A stretch of 64,000 nt of DNA from Mesonia phycicola (GCF_900141885.1 NZ_FQYY01000001.1:62001-126000); one strand, 5' to 3'; counted from the first letter of the stretch, positions 1 to 8,654 are shown. Numbers and translations: made by a program. The notes: a model not told the origin generated them from the sequence alone.

Positions 1-1110
1 AGAACCACCTGCTCTCATAAACTCCATTTTTTGTGGAGTAAGTGCAGAAGAGATATCTTTTACCTCTTTCCCTTCGCTGTCGTATAATTTTTTTGTTTTT
101 GTATTGATGGTAAATACAGAACCTGTATCTACAGAGTATTCTTGTTTTAAAATAGGCTCTCCTTCTTCATTCAAAATTAGATTGCCATTATCATCTGTTT
201 GCTTTACCCAGTTTTTAAGATCTATACCAATACCTCCTGTTACCCCTACTGTGGTTAAGAAAATAGGAGAAATACCGTTAGTTCCTGCTACTATAGGCGC
301 CATATTGATAAATGGCACATAAGGGCTTGCTTGTTTCCCTATCCAAAGTGCTACGTTGTTTACTCCAGACATACGAGATGATCCTACACCCATTGTTCCT
401 TTTTCTGCAAGTAACATTACACGTTTATCTGGATGCGCCTCTTTTATTGCAAGAAGTTCTTTTTGTTTTTCTTCATTAAACTCAAACATACACTTACCGT
501 GTAATTCACGGTCAGATCTTGAGTGAGCCTCTTTTCCTGGAGATAATAAATCTGTAGAAATATCACCAACTCCAGCAACATAAGTAACTACTTTTATTTC
601 TTCTTCTACCTCAGGTAGTTTTGTAAAAAACTCTGCCTGAGCATAACTTTCTAAAATTTCTTTAGCTATAGTGTTACCATTTTTATAGGCAGTACCTAAA
701 CGCTCCATATCTGCTTCGTAAAGAAAAACTTGCGTTTTAAGTACAATAGCAGCTTCTTTTGCTATAGCTTCGTCTGCTTCTAGAGCCAAATCAAGTAGCA
801 CCTTTGTAGATGGTCCCCCTTTCATGTGAGAAAGCTGCTCAAAAGCAAAAGCCGGTGTAATTTCTTCCACTTTGGCTTCTTCTAAGATAATCTCTTTTAA
901 AAATTCAGCTTTTACCTGAGCGGCACTTGTGGTACCTGGTAAAATGTTATAAATAAAAAAATTGAGTGAATCTTCACGATGTGGATGATTTACGTCTTTG
1001 ATCTGCGCAATAATTTCTGCAGTTAAATTAGCTCCATCAATTGGTAATGGTTTTAAATCTTCTGCTTTGCGTTCTTCAATTTGCTTTAAATATGCGTTAT
1101 ATTCTGTCAT
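1..1110 (-). CDS. acnB: Aconitate hydratase B, N-terminal 370 residues (partial)
   Basis: This reading frame begins with ATG at 1110 and stays open to the left edge, so only the first 370 codons are present. The protein starts MTEYNAYLKQIEERKAEDLK and has the HEAT-like N-terminal helical region followed by the swivel domain (GTMGVGSSRMSG near residue 240), the order typical of AcnB (bifunctional aconitate hydratase 2 / 2-methylisocitrate dehydratase). It would interconvert citrate and isocitrate in the TCA cycle, in the cytoplasm. The Fe-S cysteines of AcnB lie in the C-terminal part, outside the window. A good promoter precedes it (1157-1186). A second aconitase of the AcnA type is encoded at 12070-14334. 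Confidence 0.93.
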   Translation of the reverse strand, partial: MTEYNAYLKQIEERKAEDLKPLPIDGANLTAEIIAQIKDVNHPHREDSLNFFIYNILPGTTSAAQVKAEFLKEIILEEAKVEEITPAFAFEQLSHMKGGPSTKVLLDLALEADEAIAKEAAIVLKTQVFLYEADMERLGTAYKNGNTIAKEILESYAQAEFFTKLPEVEEEIKVVTYVAGVGDISTDLLSPGKEAHSRSDRELHGKCMFEFNEEKQKELLAIKEAHPDKRVMLLAEKGTMGVGSSRMSGVNNVALWIGKQASPYVPFINMAPIVAGTNGISPIFLTTVGVTGGIGIDLKNWVKQTDDNGNLILNEEGEPILKQEYSVDTGSVFTINTKTKKLYDSEGKEVKDISSALTPQKMEFMRAGGS

Positions 1111-1544
1111 AGGATATCTTAGGTGAAAGAAAATAATTAAATTTTTTCAAATGTTGCGAATTTAAGCAATTATTTATCATAATCAAAAAGTATTTTAAAA
1201 GCTAAGCCACAACACTTAATTACATACATATCAATAATTTAAATTTATAAATTCTTCTTTTTATTCTATTTCATCAAAAAAAATTTACATCCATTTATTG
1301 CTTAAATAATTAAAACTATAGTTTAAAATATCTACCATTACCTTATATCGAGAGGAAATCTAAAGTAATATGGCTAAGTACTTATATTTAGTATTTTTAT
1401 ATTTCTATTATTCATGTTACATACTTCTATTACCTATTAAAATGTTGTAATTGTCTATATTTTACTTTCTTTTGCAGCCTGTTAATTTTCTGATATTAAG
1501 AAAAAAGAATTCTACACAATAATCTCATAATTTATAAATAACAT
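1111..1544. other. Intergenic region, 434 bp, between acnB and the kinase gene
   Basis: This AT-rich divergent spacer separates acnB (minus) from the kinase gene at 1545 (plus). Its left part holds the acnB promoter. I found no open frame of note, no strong hairpin and no convincing -33/-7 pair for the plus-strand gene. Confidence 0.6.
1157..1186 (-). promoter_or_regulatory. Promoter of acnB (Bacteroidota type)
   Basis: On the minus strand TTG at 1186-1184 is followed after exactly 19 bp by TAAATTCG at 1164-1157, one base off the Bacteroidota -7 consensus TAnnTTTG. This predicts a leader of about 40 nt before the acnB ATG at 1110. Confidence 0.55.
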
Positions 1545-2522
1545 ATGAAGACCTTTTCTGCTATTACTTCTACTCTTTCTGAAAAAGAATTAGGTGATTT
1601 TGTGATTGAACAATACCAGCTTGATAAAAATTTTACTTGTTCTTTGTTTAGAACCGGCATGAATCACACTTACCTTATTACCTATCAAGATACTACATAC
1701 GTTTTAAGAGTGTATTGTTTTAATTGGAGAAGCAAGCAAGAAATTACGGAAGAGCTAGAACTTTTAACTCTATTACAGAAAAATAACTTGAGTATATCTT
1801 ATCCTCTTCCAGATAAAGACAACCAAGTAATACAAGAAATTAAGGCACCAGAAGGTGTTAGATATGCAGTACTTTTTTCGTTTGCTAAAGGAGAAAAAAT
1901 AAGATTTTTAAAAGAAGATACTTGTTTTGCTATTGGTTCTTTAATGTCTAAAATACATAACACTACTTTAAACAAATCTATTAACAGAATAACTTACAAC
2001 CAACAAACTCTTATTAAATTACCTTTAGATAGAGTAAAAAATTACTTTTCTGAAGAATTACCTGAAATGAAATTTATATCTAATTTTCAAAAAACGTTTC
2101 AAGATTCAGAGTTTAAAGAAACACCAAAAGGAATAGTTCATTTAGATATTTGGTACGATAATATGGCTATTACAGAAGAAAAAGAGATTACTATTTTTGA
2201 TTTCGATTTTTGTGGTAACGGTTCTTTAGTTTTAGATGTGGCATATTTTTGTAAACAGTTGTTTTTTATTGAAGCAGATAAAGCGCAATATGAGTTAAAA
2301 TACCAAAGTTTTTTAGAAGGTTATCAAAAAAACAGAATTTTATCTTCAGAAGAAATTAAATTAATACCAAAAGCAGGCGCTGCTATTTTTATCTTTTATT
2401 TAGGCATTCAAGCACAAAGGTTTGATTGGTCTAATATTTTTCTTACCAAAAATTACCTAACTATGTACATTGGCAGAATACAGTCTTGGCTTAAATATCA
2501 CCAAACACAAGAACCTAACTGA
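1545..2522 (+). CDS. APH-fold phosphotransferase (aminoglycoside/homoserine/choline kinase-like)
   Basis: This 325-residue cytoplasmic protein has the kinase-like fold of the APH family. A glycine-poor N-lobe contains TYVLRVY (residues 51-57), the catalytic loop is H199-L-D201-x4-N206, and the metal-binding DFD lies at 219-221. Such enzymes phosphorylate small hydroxylated molecules (homoserine, choline, sugars, aminoglycosides), and the substrate cannot be told from the sequence. It lies 155 bp upstream of the carotenoid regulator, on the same strand and with no clear terminator between them, so a link to that operon is possible but unproven. Nothing in it points specifically to antibiotic resistance. 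Confidence 0.75.
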   Translation: MKTFSAITSTLSEKELGDFVIEQYQLDKNFTCSLFRTGMNHTYLITYQDTTYVLRVYCFNWRSKQEITEELELLTLLQKNNLSISYPLPDKDNQVIQEIKAPEGVRYAVLFSFAKGEKIRFLKEDTCFAIGSLMSKIHNTTLNKSINRITYNQQTLIKLPLDRVKNYFSEELPEMKFISNFQKTFQDSEFKETPKGIVHLDIWYDNMAITEEKEITIFDFDFCGNGSLVLDVAYFCKQLFFIEADKAQYELKYQSFLEGYQKNRILSSEEIKLIPKAGAAIFIFYLGIQAQRFDWSNIFLTKNYLTMYIGRIQSWLKYHQTQEPN

Positions 2523-2600
2523 TTAACAATTAAATAAATAACCTATTCTTTCTAATTTAATTTTTATACTGAATTAGATCATTTTCAGCTAAAAAAACAA

Positions 2601-2673
2601 AACTGTTTAACTTTTTAACTTATTTTTTAAACAAAATTGATTTTTATAGATTAAGTTTGGCTATCTAATAAAA
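2601..2673 (+). promoter_or_regulatory. Candidate promoter and operator region of the merR-crt operon
   Basis: TAAGTTTG near 2653-2660 matches the -7 element TAnnTTTG about 18 bp before the ATG at 2678. Upstream lie two TTTAAC units at 2606-2611 and 2614-2619, and a TTTAAAC at 2626-2632. These could be subsites for the MerR-type regulator encoded just downstream. No TTG stands at the ideal 19 bp spacing, so the -33 element is uncertain. Confidence 0.4.
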
Positions 2674-2677
2674 TAAA

Positions 2678-3568
2678 ATGGCCTACATAAAAAAACAATT
2701 CAGCATTAAAGATTTAGAAATGCTTAGCGGTATTAAAGCTCATACGCTAAGAATGTGGGAAAAACGTTATGATGTTTTAAAACCCAACAGAACAGAAACT
2801 AACATCAGAACTTATGAGCTAGATGACTTACAGAGATTATTAAACATTTCTTTTTTAAATGAAAATGGTTACAAAATTTCTAGAATTTCAAAATTAGATA
2901 CTTTAGAAATTAATGAGCTTGTAAAAAATATTTCTTCTACCAATAAAAATGAAGATAGAGCTATAAAGTCTCTTACTCTATCTATGTATAACTTTGATCA
3001 AAGGTTATTTTTTGAAACTTATAATAGTTTATTAAAGACAAAAACTTTTAGAGAAATTTTTCAAGAGGTATTTATTCCATTTTTAAACAAAATAGGTTTA
3101 CTATGGCAAACAAATTCTATAGATCCTATTCATGAGCATTTTATCTCTAACTTAATTAAGCAAAAATTACTTCTTAATATAGAACAACTTCAGCAGCAAA
3201 ACCCTAGTAACACCTCTAAAAACTTTGTGTTATTTCTACCTGAAGATGAAATACACGATCTAGGGATATTATACATACACTTTGAAATTTTACTACACGG
3301 TTATCAAGCAATTTACTTAGGCCATAGTTTACCATTAGAAAATTTAAATTTTGTAAAAAACATTTATAACAACATCCATTTTGTAAGTTATTTTACGGTT
3401 AAACCAGATGATGTAGACGATTATTTAAGCAAATTTCAATCACATATATTAGACGAAATTGACTGTAATTACTGGGTTTTAGGTAAAAAATTAACTACTG
3501 CTACTCATAAACCATCAGATAAAATCACCTTTTTCAATTCTATTGAAGAGTTAACAAGAAAATTATAA
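2678..3568 (+). CDS. MerR-family, B12-binding (CarH/CarA-like) transcriptional regulator of carotenoid genes
   Basis: Residues 6-75 form a MerR winged helix (FSIKDLEMLSGIKAHTLRMW). Residues 95-170 match the helical cobalamin-cap domain, and 182-296 a Rossmann-type B12-binding domain. It carries the cobalamin lower-ligand motif E191-x-H193-xx-G196 and also W143-x9-E153-H154. In CarH-type photoreceptors the Trp and the Glu-His pair of the latter motif surround the adenosyl group of coenzyme B12. It is the first gene before crtI, with one base between stop and start, so it is probably an autoregulated repressor of carotenoid synthesis. Light and/or B12 sensing is inferred from the motifs and not demonstrated. 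The family and the context fit well. Confidence 0.88.
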   Translation: MAYIKKQFSIKDLEMLSGIKAHTLRMWEKRYDVLKPNRTETNIRTYELDDLQRLLNISFLNENGYKISRISKLDTLEINELVKNISSTNKNEDRAIKSLTLSMYNFDQRLFFETYNSLLKTKTFREIFQEVFIPFLNKIGLLWQTNSIDPIHEHFISNLIKQKLLLNIEQLQQQNPSNTSKNFVLFLPEDEIHDLGILYIHFEILLHGYQAIYLGHSLPLENLNFVKNIYNNIHFVSYFTVKPDDVDDYLSKFQSHILDEIDCNYWVLGKKLTTATHKPSDKITFFNSIEELTRKL

Positions 3569-3569
3569 T

Positions 3570-5030
3570 ATGAAAAAAATAATACTTATTGGTTCAGGGT
3601 TTTCTTCACTAGCTGCTTCTTGCTACTTAGCAAAAATGGGATATGAGGTTGAAATATTTGAAAAAAATAATACGGTTGGTGGTAGAGCTAGGCAATACAT
3701 AAAAGACGGTTTTACTTTTGATATAGGCCCAACCTGGTATTGGATGCCAGATGTTTTTGAACGTTTTTTTAACGACTTTCAATTAAAACCAGAAAACTTT
3801 TACGAGCTTATAAAATTAGACCCTGCTTATCAAGTATATTTTGATGTTAACGACTCTATTACTATTGGAGATACGTTAGAAAAAATATATGCCTCTTTTG
3901 AAGAAGTTGAAAGTGGTAGCTCTAAAAAACTTAGAAAATTTATAGAAAAGGCTAGAAACAATTATGATATTGCTATAAAAGATTTAGTATACAGACCCGG
4001 AGTTTCTCCTCTAGAATTAATTACTCCTCAAACAGCTACCAAATTAAATCAATTTTTTAGCACAATTGCTAAAGATGTAAGAAAAGAATTTAAAAACCCT
4101 AAGCTTATACAAGTACTCGAGTTTCCTGTATTATTTTTAGGTGCTAAACCAAGTGATACTCCTGCATTTTATAGTTTTATGAATTTTGCAGATTTTGGCT
4201 TAGGCACTTGGCACCCAAAAGGTGGTATGTATCAGGTAATTTTAGCAATTAATAAATTAGCAAAAGACTTAGGCGTAAAAATTAATGTAAATGAAAACGT
4301 AGAAAAAATTACTGTTGCCAATCAAAAAGCTACAGGTATAATTTCTAACGGAAAAAAACACGAAGCAGATATTGTTTTAAGCGGTGCAGACTATCACCAT
4401 ACAGAGACATTATTAGATCAAAAATATAGACAATATTCAGAAGCGTATTGGAGTAAAAAGACTTTTGCTCCCTCTTCCCTACTATTTTACGTTGGTTTTG
4501 ATAAAAAAATAAAAAATGTAGAACACCATACACTTTTTTTTGATGTAGACTTTAAAAAGCATGCGCAAGCAATTTACGATGATAATGAATGGCCAGAAAA
4601 CCCATTATTTTACGCTAGTTTCCCTTCTAAAACAGATAAAGAAGTAGCTCCAGAAGACAAAGAAGCAGGTATTTTTTTAATACCAATTGCTCCAGGTTTA
4701 AAAGACACAGAAGCTTTAAGAGAAAGTTATTTTCATAAAATAGTAGACCGTTTTGAAAAAATAACTCAGCAAAAGATAAAAAATAATATTATCTTCAAAA
4801 AAAGCTATTGCGTAAATGATTTTATAGAAGATTACAACTCTTATAAAGGGAATGCTTACGGTATGGCAAACATACTTTTACAAACCGCCTTTTTAAGACC
4901 AAAATTAAAAAGCAAAAAAGTAAAAGGAATGTACTTTACCGGTCAATTAACCGTACCAGGACCAGGAGTTCCGCCTTCCTTAATTTCGGGGAAATTAGTG
5001 GCAGATTTAATTAAAAAACACGAAGATTAA
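3570..5030 (+). CDS. crtI: Phytoene desaturase
   Basis: This is a 486-residue FAD-dependent desaturase that converts 15-cis-phytoene to lycopene at the membrane. The N-terminal dinucleotide-binding motif is IGSGFSSLAASCYL (residues 7-20), followed by VGGRAR. The C-terminal end has the CrtI signature region TGQLTVPGPGVPPSLISGK, which closes the FAD site. Length is normal for CrtI (about 490). The ATG follows the regulator's stop codon by one base, and crtB starts 4 bp downstream, so it is the second gene of a tight operon. The related diapophytoene desaturases (CrtN) are less likely because crtB, crtZ and crtY follow. Confidence 0.95.
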   Translation: MKKIILIGSGFSSLAASCYLAKMGYEVEIFEKNNTVGGRARQYIKDGFTFDIGPTWYWMPDVFERFFNDFQLKPENFYELIKLDPAYQVYFDVNDSITIGDTLEKIYASFEEVESGSSKKLRKFIEKARNNYDIAIKDLVYRPGVSPLELITPQTATKLNQFFSTIAKDVRKEFKNPKLIQVLEFPVLFLGAKPSDTPAFYSFMNFADFGLGTWHPKGGMYQVILAINKLAKDLGVKINVNENVEKITVANQKATGIISNGKKHEADIVLSGADYHHTETLLDQKYRQYSEAYWSKKTFAPSSLLFYVGFDKKIKNVEHHTLFFDVDFKKHAQAIYDDNEWPENPLFYASFPSKTDKEVAPEDKEAGIFLIPIAPGLKDTEALRESYFHKIVDRFEKITQQKIKNNIIFKKSYCVNDFIEDYNSYKGNAYGMANILLQTAFLRPKLKSKKVKGMYFTGQLTVPGPGVPPSLISGKLVADLIKKHED

Positions 5031-5034
5031 TTTT

Positions 5035-5874
5035 ATGAAATCTATTTTTGATAACGTTTCTATGCAATGTAGCCAAGCGGTAACTAATAGCTATAGTACC
5101 TCTTTTTCTACTGCCACAAAACTGCTAGCTCCGTCTATACGCCAAGATATTTACAATATTTATGGTTTTGTGAGATTTGCAGATGAAATAGTAGATACTT
5201 TTCACGATTATAACAAAGAGCAGCTTTTTAATGATTTTGAAAAAGAAATGTATAAGGCTATTGAAAATAAAATTAGTTTAAATCCTATTTTAAACGCATT
5301 TCAGCATACAGTGCATAAATATTCTATTGAGCCTAAAATGTATGAGTCTTTCATGAAAAGTATGAGAATGGATTTGCACAAATCTACTTATCTAACACAA
5401 CAAGAATACAAAGATTATATTTATGGAAGCGCAGATGTTGTAGGCTTAATGTGTTTAAAAGTATTTGTAAAAGGAGACCAAGAGAAATACAACAATCTTA
5501 AGAATGACGCTATGCGTTTAGGTTCTGCTTTTCAAAAAGTAAATTTTCTTAGAGATTTAAAAGCAGACTTTGAAGAGTTAAGCAGAACTTACTTTCCCAA
5601 TACTAATTTAGAACAGCTAGATGAAGCTTCTAAAAATAAAATTATTAAAGAAATTGAAGATGATTTTAACCAAGCATTAATTGGAATTGCAAAATTACCT
5701 GTAGAAGCTAAATTGGGAGTATATACTGCGTATATTTACTACTTAAAACTATTAAAAAAACTAAAAGCTACTCCTTCTTTAGAAATTAGAACTAAAAGAA
5801 TTAGAGTTCCTAATTATCAAAAAGCAGGACTTTTAGCTAAATGTTATGTATCATATAGACTAAATCTTATTTAA
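5035..5874 (+). CDS. crtB: Phytoene synthase
   Basis: This 279-residue squalene/phytoene synthase-family enzyme condenses two geranylgeranyl diphosphates into phytoene. Both Asp-rich Mg-diphosphate motifs are visible: DEIVD at 50-54 and DLKAD at 174-178, the latter in the usual QKVNFLRD context. It is translationally packed between crtI (4 bp gap) and crtZ (1 bp gap). The GGPP synthase that supplies the substrate is not in this window. Confidence 0.95.
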   Translation: MKSIFDNVSMQCSQAVTNSYSTSFSTATKLLAPSIRQDIYNIYGFVRFADEIVDTFHDYNKEQLFNDFEKEMYKAIENKISLNPILNAFQHTVHKYSIEPKMYESFMKSMRMDLHKSTYLTQQEYKDYIYGSADVVGLMCLKVFVKGDQEKYNNLKNDAMRLGSAFQKVNFLRDLKADFEELSRTYFPNTNLEQLDEASKNKIIKEIEDDFNQALIGIAKLPVEAKLGVYTAYIYYLKLLKKLKATPSLEIRTKRIRVPNYQKAGLLAKCYVSYRLNLI

Positions 5875-5875
5875 A

Positions 5876-6325
5876 ATGCAAACTATATATTGGATTCTTA
5901 TTTTTTTAGGAACCTTCTTTTTTATGGAGTTTATGGCGTGGTTCACACACAAATATATTATGCACGGATTTTTGTGGAGTTTACACAAAGATCATCATCA
6001 TAAAGATCACGGGAGTTGGTGGGAACGTAACGATTTGTTCTTTGTTTTTTATGCTTTAGTTAGTATAGGTTGTTTTCTACTTTGGGAGTATAAAGATGTT
6101 TGGTTTACTTTACCAATTGGCTTAGGTATTTTGGCGTATGGTATTGCTTATTTTACAGTACACGATATTTTTATTCATCAAAGATTTAAAATATTTAGAA
6201 ATGCCGATAATTGGTATGCTAAAGGTATAAGACGTGCTCACAAAATTCACCATAAACATTTAGGTAAAGGTGATGGAGAAAACTTTGGGATGCTAATTGT
6301 ACCTTTTAAATATTTTAAAAAGTAA
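5876..6325 (+). CDS. crtZ: Beta-carotene hydroxylase (zeaxanthin-forming)
   Basis: This is a 149-residue fatty-acid-hydroxylase-superfamily membrane enzyme of bacterial CrtZ type. The di-iron histidine set is complete: H25-x4-H30, H37-xx-HH41, H96-x4-H101 and H122-xx-HH126. Several hydrophobic segments (about 3-22, 54-70 and 77-96) anchor it in the inner membrane. It hydroxylates both rings of beta-carotene to give zeaxanthin. The next gene, the cyclase, starts 10 bp downstream. No ketolase (CrtW) is present here, so zeaxanthin is the predicted end product of this operon. Confidence 0.93.
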   Translation: MQTIYWILIFLGTFFFMEFMAWFTHKYIMHGFLWSLHKDHHHKDHGSWWERNDLFFVFYALVSIGCFLLWEYKDVWFTLPIGLGILAYGIAYFTVHDIFIHQRFKIFRNADNWYAKGIRRAHKIHHKHLGKGDGENFGMLIVPFKYFKK

Positions 6326-6335
6326 GTTTTAATAA

Positions 6336-7469
6336 ATGCATCACCATCACTTTGATTATATAATTATAGGTAACGGGCTAGCTGGTTTACAGCTAGCCTT
6401 AGCTTTTAATAGAGATGCATACTTTAAAATAAAAAAAATAGCATTACTAGACAAAAACCTAAAAAATACCAACGATAAAACTTGGTGCTTTTGGGAAAAA
6501 AATAAAGGAAATTGGGATCATATAGTTTATAAAAATTGGAAAGAAGGTAATGTGATTACTTCTGCTAAAAAAACAGAATTTAAGTTAGACCCCTATCAAT
6601 ATAAAATGATAAGAGCTATAGATTTTTACCAAGATGCTTTTAGCAACTTAACATCTAACCCTCAGTTTACTTTTATTCAAGAAGAAGTACAAGAAACAAC
6701 TGGCTTACAAGTAATTACTTCTGAAGCTAGTTATACAGCAAATCATATTTTTGATAGCAGAATACCTACAGCATATTTTAAAAAAGAAGATAAGCATACC
6801 AGAATTTATCAGCATTTTAAAGGTTGGATGATAGAAACAAAACAGCCTACTTTTAATACTGAAAAATTCACTATGATGGATTATAGATTGAAATGGAAAG
6901 ATTCTACAAGCTTTACTTATGTATTACCTATTTCTTCAACAAAAGCATTTATAGAGTATACCTTTTTTACCCCTTTTACTACAGAAGAAGAAATTTATAA
7001 CCTTCAGCTAAAAAAATATATTTCTGAAATTTTAAAAATTGAAGATTATAAAATTTTAGAAACAGAAAAAGGAATTATCCCTATGACAGATTTTCCTTTT
7101 CATACATATAATACTTCTAATCTCACTAAAATAGGTACTGCGGGAGGTTGGGTAAAAGCATCTACAGGTTATTCTTTTAAACATACAGAAAAAAAAGTAG
7201 CACTTATTTTAGAAAATTTAAAAAATAAGCACTCTGTAACTAAAGGTTTGTATTCTTATAAATACCAATATTTTGATAAAATCTTCTTGAAAGTTTTAGA
7301 GCAAGAAAACAATAAAGGAGAATGGATTTTTAGTCAATTTTATGCTAAAAATTCTATTAAAAATATTTTTAAGTATTTAGATGAAGAAACTACTACACTG
7401 CAAGATTTAAAAATTATGAACTCTCTATTTTCTTCTGCATTTATAAAAGCTTTTTTTAAAACTTTATAA
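6336..7469 (+). CDS. crtY: Lycopene beta-cyclase
   Basis: This 377-residue CrtY/L-type flavoprotein cyclises both ends of lycopene to beta-carotene. The N-terminal nucleotide-binding motif is DYIIIGNGLAGLQLA (residues 7-21), the CrtY-like DKTWCFW stands at 47-53, and GTAGGWVKASTGYSF forms the conserved C-terminal flavin-site region. The protein begins MHHHHFDY, a natural run of four histidines. It is the last gene of the crt operon and ends only 2 bp from the end of the convergent thioredoxin gene, leaving no room for a separate terminator. Confidence 0.93.
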   Translation: MHHHHFDYIIIGNGLAGLQLALAFNRDAYFKIKKIALLDKNLKNTNDKTWCFWEKNKGNWDHIVYKNWKEGNVITSAKKTEFKLDPYQYKMIRAIDFYQDAFSNLTSNPQFTFIQEEVQETTGLQVITSEASYTANHIFDSRIPTAYFKKEDKHTRIYQHFKGWMIETKQPTFNTEKFTMMDYRLKWKDSTSFTYVLPISSTKAFIEYTFFTPFTTEEEIYNLQLKKYISEILKIEDYKILETEKGIIPMTDFPFHTYNTSNLTKIGTAGGWVKASTGYSFKHTEKKVALILENLKNKHSVTKGLYSYKYQYFDKIFLKVLEQENNKGEWIFSQFYAKNSIKNIFKYLDEETTTLQDLKIMNSLFSSAFIKAFFKTL

Positions 7470-7471
7470 GT

Positions 7472-8032
7472 TTACTCTTCAACTAATTTTTCTAACACAG
7501 TGGTAAACCTATCACTATTCCAATTTGCAGTACCCACCTTATCAAAAACAATTTTTCCTTTTTTAGATAGCACATACGCTGTAGGTAAAGCAGAAGATTG
7601 AAGATTTTCTGGCACATTACTTTTACTGTAATATACAGGGAAATTGTAGTTATTCTTTTTCATAAATGCCTCTACTTTTAACGGCTCATCATTAGTGATA
7701 AAGTAAAAATCTATTTGTGAGTTGTATTGTTGGTATAACTCTTCTAAATCTGGCATTTCTGCAATACACGGTGGGCACCAAGTAGCCCAATAATTAATAA
7801 AAACTACTTTATTTTTAGAGGTTTCAAAATTAAATCTTGCTCCGTACCTATCTTCTAAACTCCAATAATAATTAATTACTTCTCGTTGGTTTTGCGGTGC
7901 AACTTCTGCAGGTGTAGAGGCTAAAATTTTATTTACAAATACACTTACAGAGGTTCTTGTTTGTGGTATAGTTAGTAAAATTATTACAACTACTATTAAA
8001 ATATTACTCCAATGTTTTCTTATAAATTTCAT
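7472..8032 (-). CDS. TlpA-like thioredoxin-family protein, membrane anchored
   Basis: One N-terminal transmembrane segment (residues about 9-23) is followed by an extracytoplasmic thioredoxin fold with the active site W85-CPPC-89. It is probably a periplasmic disulfide reductase or oxidoreductase of the TlpA/ResA group, with partner unknown. I chose the ATG at 8032 (MKFIRKHW). An upstream in-frame GTG at 8056 would place the extra codons inside the terminator hairpin of the preceding gene and adds nothing family-like. The ATG lies only about 10 nt beyond the T-run of that hairpin, so expression must depend on read-through or on a promoter inside the upstream gene. Confidence 0.85.
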   Translation of the reverse strand: MKFIRKHWSNILIVVVIILLTIPQTRTSVSVFVNKILASTPAEVAPQNQREVINYYWSLEDRYGARFNFETSKNKVVFINYWATWCPPCIAEMPDLEELYQQYNSQIDFYFITNDEPLKVEAFMKKNNYNFPVYYSKSNVPENLQSSALPTAYVLSKKGKIVFDKVGTANWNSDRFTTVLEKLVEE

Positions 8033-8041
8033 AAATGCAAA

Positions 8042-8070
8042 ATAAAAAACTCCCACATAAAGTGAGAGTT
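8042..8070 (-). terminator. Rho-independent terminator after the first PepSY-like gene
   Basis: On the minus strand a 9-bp stem (AACTCTCAC with GTGGGAGTT, one G-U pair) with a 5-nt loop is followed by a T-rich tract. It lies 21 bp after the stop of the gene at 8091-8525 and about 10 bp before the start of the thioredoxin gene. Confidence 0.7.
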
Positions 8071-8090
8071 TATCTTGATTTAAATTTAAA

Positions 8091-8525
8091 TTATTTTGTT
8101 TCTCTTAATAGCTTTCCGTTTGCAGAGTATACCAAATCTATTTCGTCATTCCACTTTTCTACCTCTACGTAATAAGTAGTTTTACTGCCTTCTGTAATCT
8201 CTTCTACATCGTCAATACTATAACCAGAGTAATTGTTTTTAATATTCTTGCTTACTATTGCAGGCAGATTTCTTGCACTAATTTCTTTTTCTGTTTTTAA
8301 AACTTTTGCATTGGCAGAATACCAAATTTCGTAATCATCTCTACTTACTTCGAACTCTACTTTATAATACTCTAAATCTTTTTCCCATTCTACATCTGTT
8401 GCATTTTGATAAGAATTTTGAAAATTAGTTCTTATTTGTTGCGGTACTTCTGTAGGCAAAAGGTCTTGCGCATTTGCAGAGATTGCCATTAAACTTAATA
8501 CTCCTAAAATTTTTAAAGTCTTCAT
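8091..8525 (-). CDS. Secreted PepSY-like (DUF2874) domain protein
   Basis: This 144-residue protein has a clear signal peptide (MKTLKILGVLSLMAISANAQ) and two PepSY-like repeats. Each repeat has the pattern of an A/T-x-D-VEW start, a Y-x-V-E-F/V strand and W/V-YSANGK or WYSANAK (about residues 41-80 and 100-140). It is periplasmic, possibly binding or inhibiting an envelope component, and the exact role of the family is unknown. It is divergent from the two-component operon and shares a 130-bp regulatory region with it. A lipoprotein with the same domain lies just beyond the kinase gene, so both are probable regulon members. Confidence 0.8.
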   Translation of the reverse strand: MKTLKILGVLSLMAISANAQDLLPTEVPQQIRTNFQNSYQNATDVEWEKDLEYYKVEFEVSRDDYEIWYSANAKVLKTEKEISARNLPAIVSKNIKNNYSGYSIDDVEEITEGSKTTYYVEVEKWNDEIDLVYSANGKLLRETK

Positions 8526-8573
8526 AGTTTTATTTTTTTAATTCGGTACAAATAAAAGAGGCAAAACTGAAAT

Positions 8574-8638
8574 GAATTAGGAATAAAATCAATTAACATA
8601 GTATTCCCAATTCTTTCTAGATTTAGCTTGTATTTTTG
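8574..8638. promoter_or_regulatory. Divergent operator/promoter region of the PepSY gene and the response-regulator operon
   Basis: An inverted repeat with arms GAATTAGGAATA (8574-8585) and TATTCCCAATTC (8602-8613), matching 11 of 12, lies between the divergent genes. Each arm contains the box TTCC(C/T)AATTC pointing at its gene. Eighteen bases from the last base of each box stands a -7 element: TATTTTTG at 8631-8638 for the regulator gene and TTTATTTG at 8556-8549 for the PepSY gene. The same box recurs at 10627-10636. The boxes replace the usual -33 element, which suggests activation by the response regulator. Confidence 0.55.
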
Positions 8639-8654
8639 TTTTAAATAGTTTTTT

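Noticed and set aside
1545-2522. Aminoglycoside resistance gene
   Set aside because: The APH-fold motifs are shared by many metabolic kinases. There is no mobile element, no shift in base composition and no specific resistance motif.
8033-8056. A GTG start that would lengthen the tlpA-like protein by eight residues
   Set aside because: The extra codons fall inside the terminator hairpin of the previous gene and encode no family-like sequence. The ATG at 8032 gives a normal membrane-anchor N-terminus.
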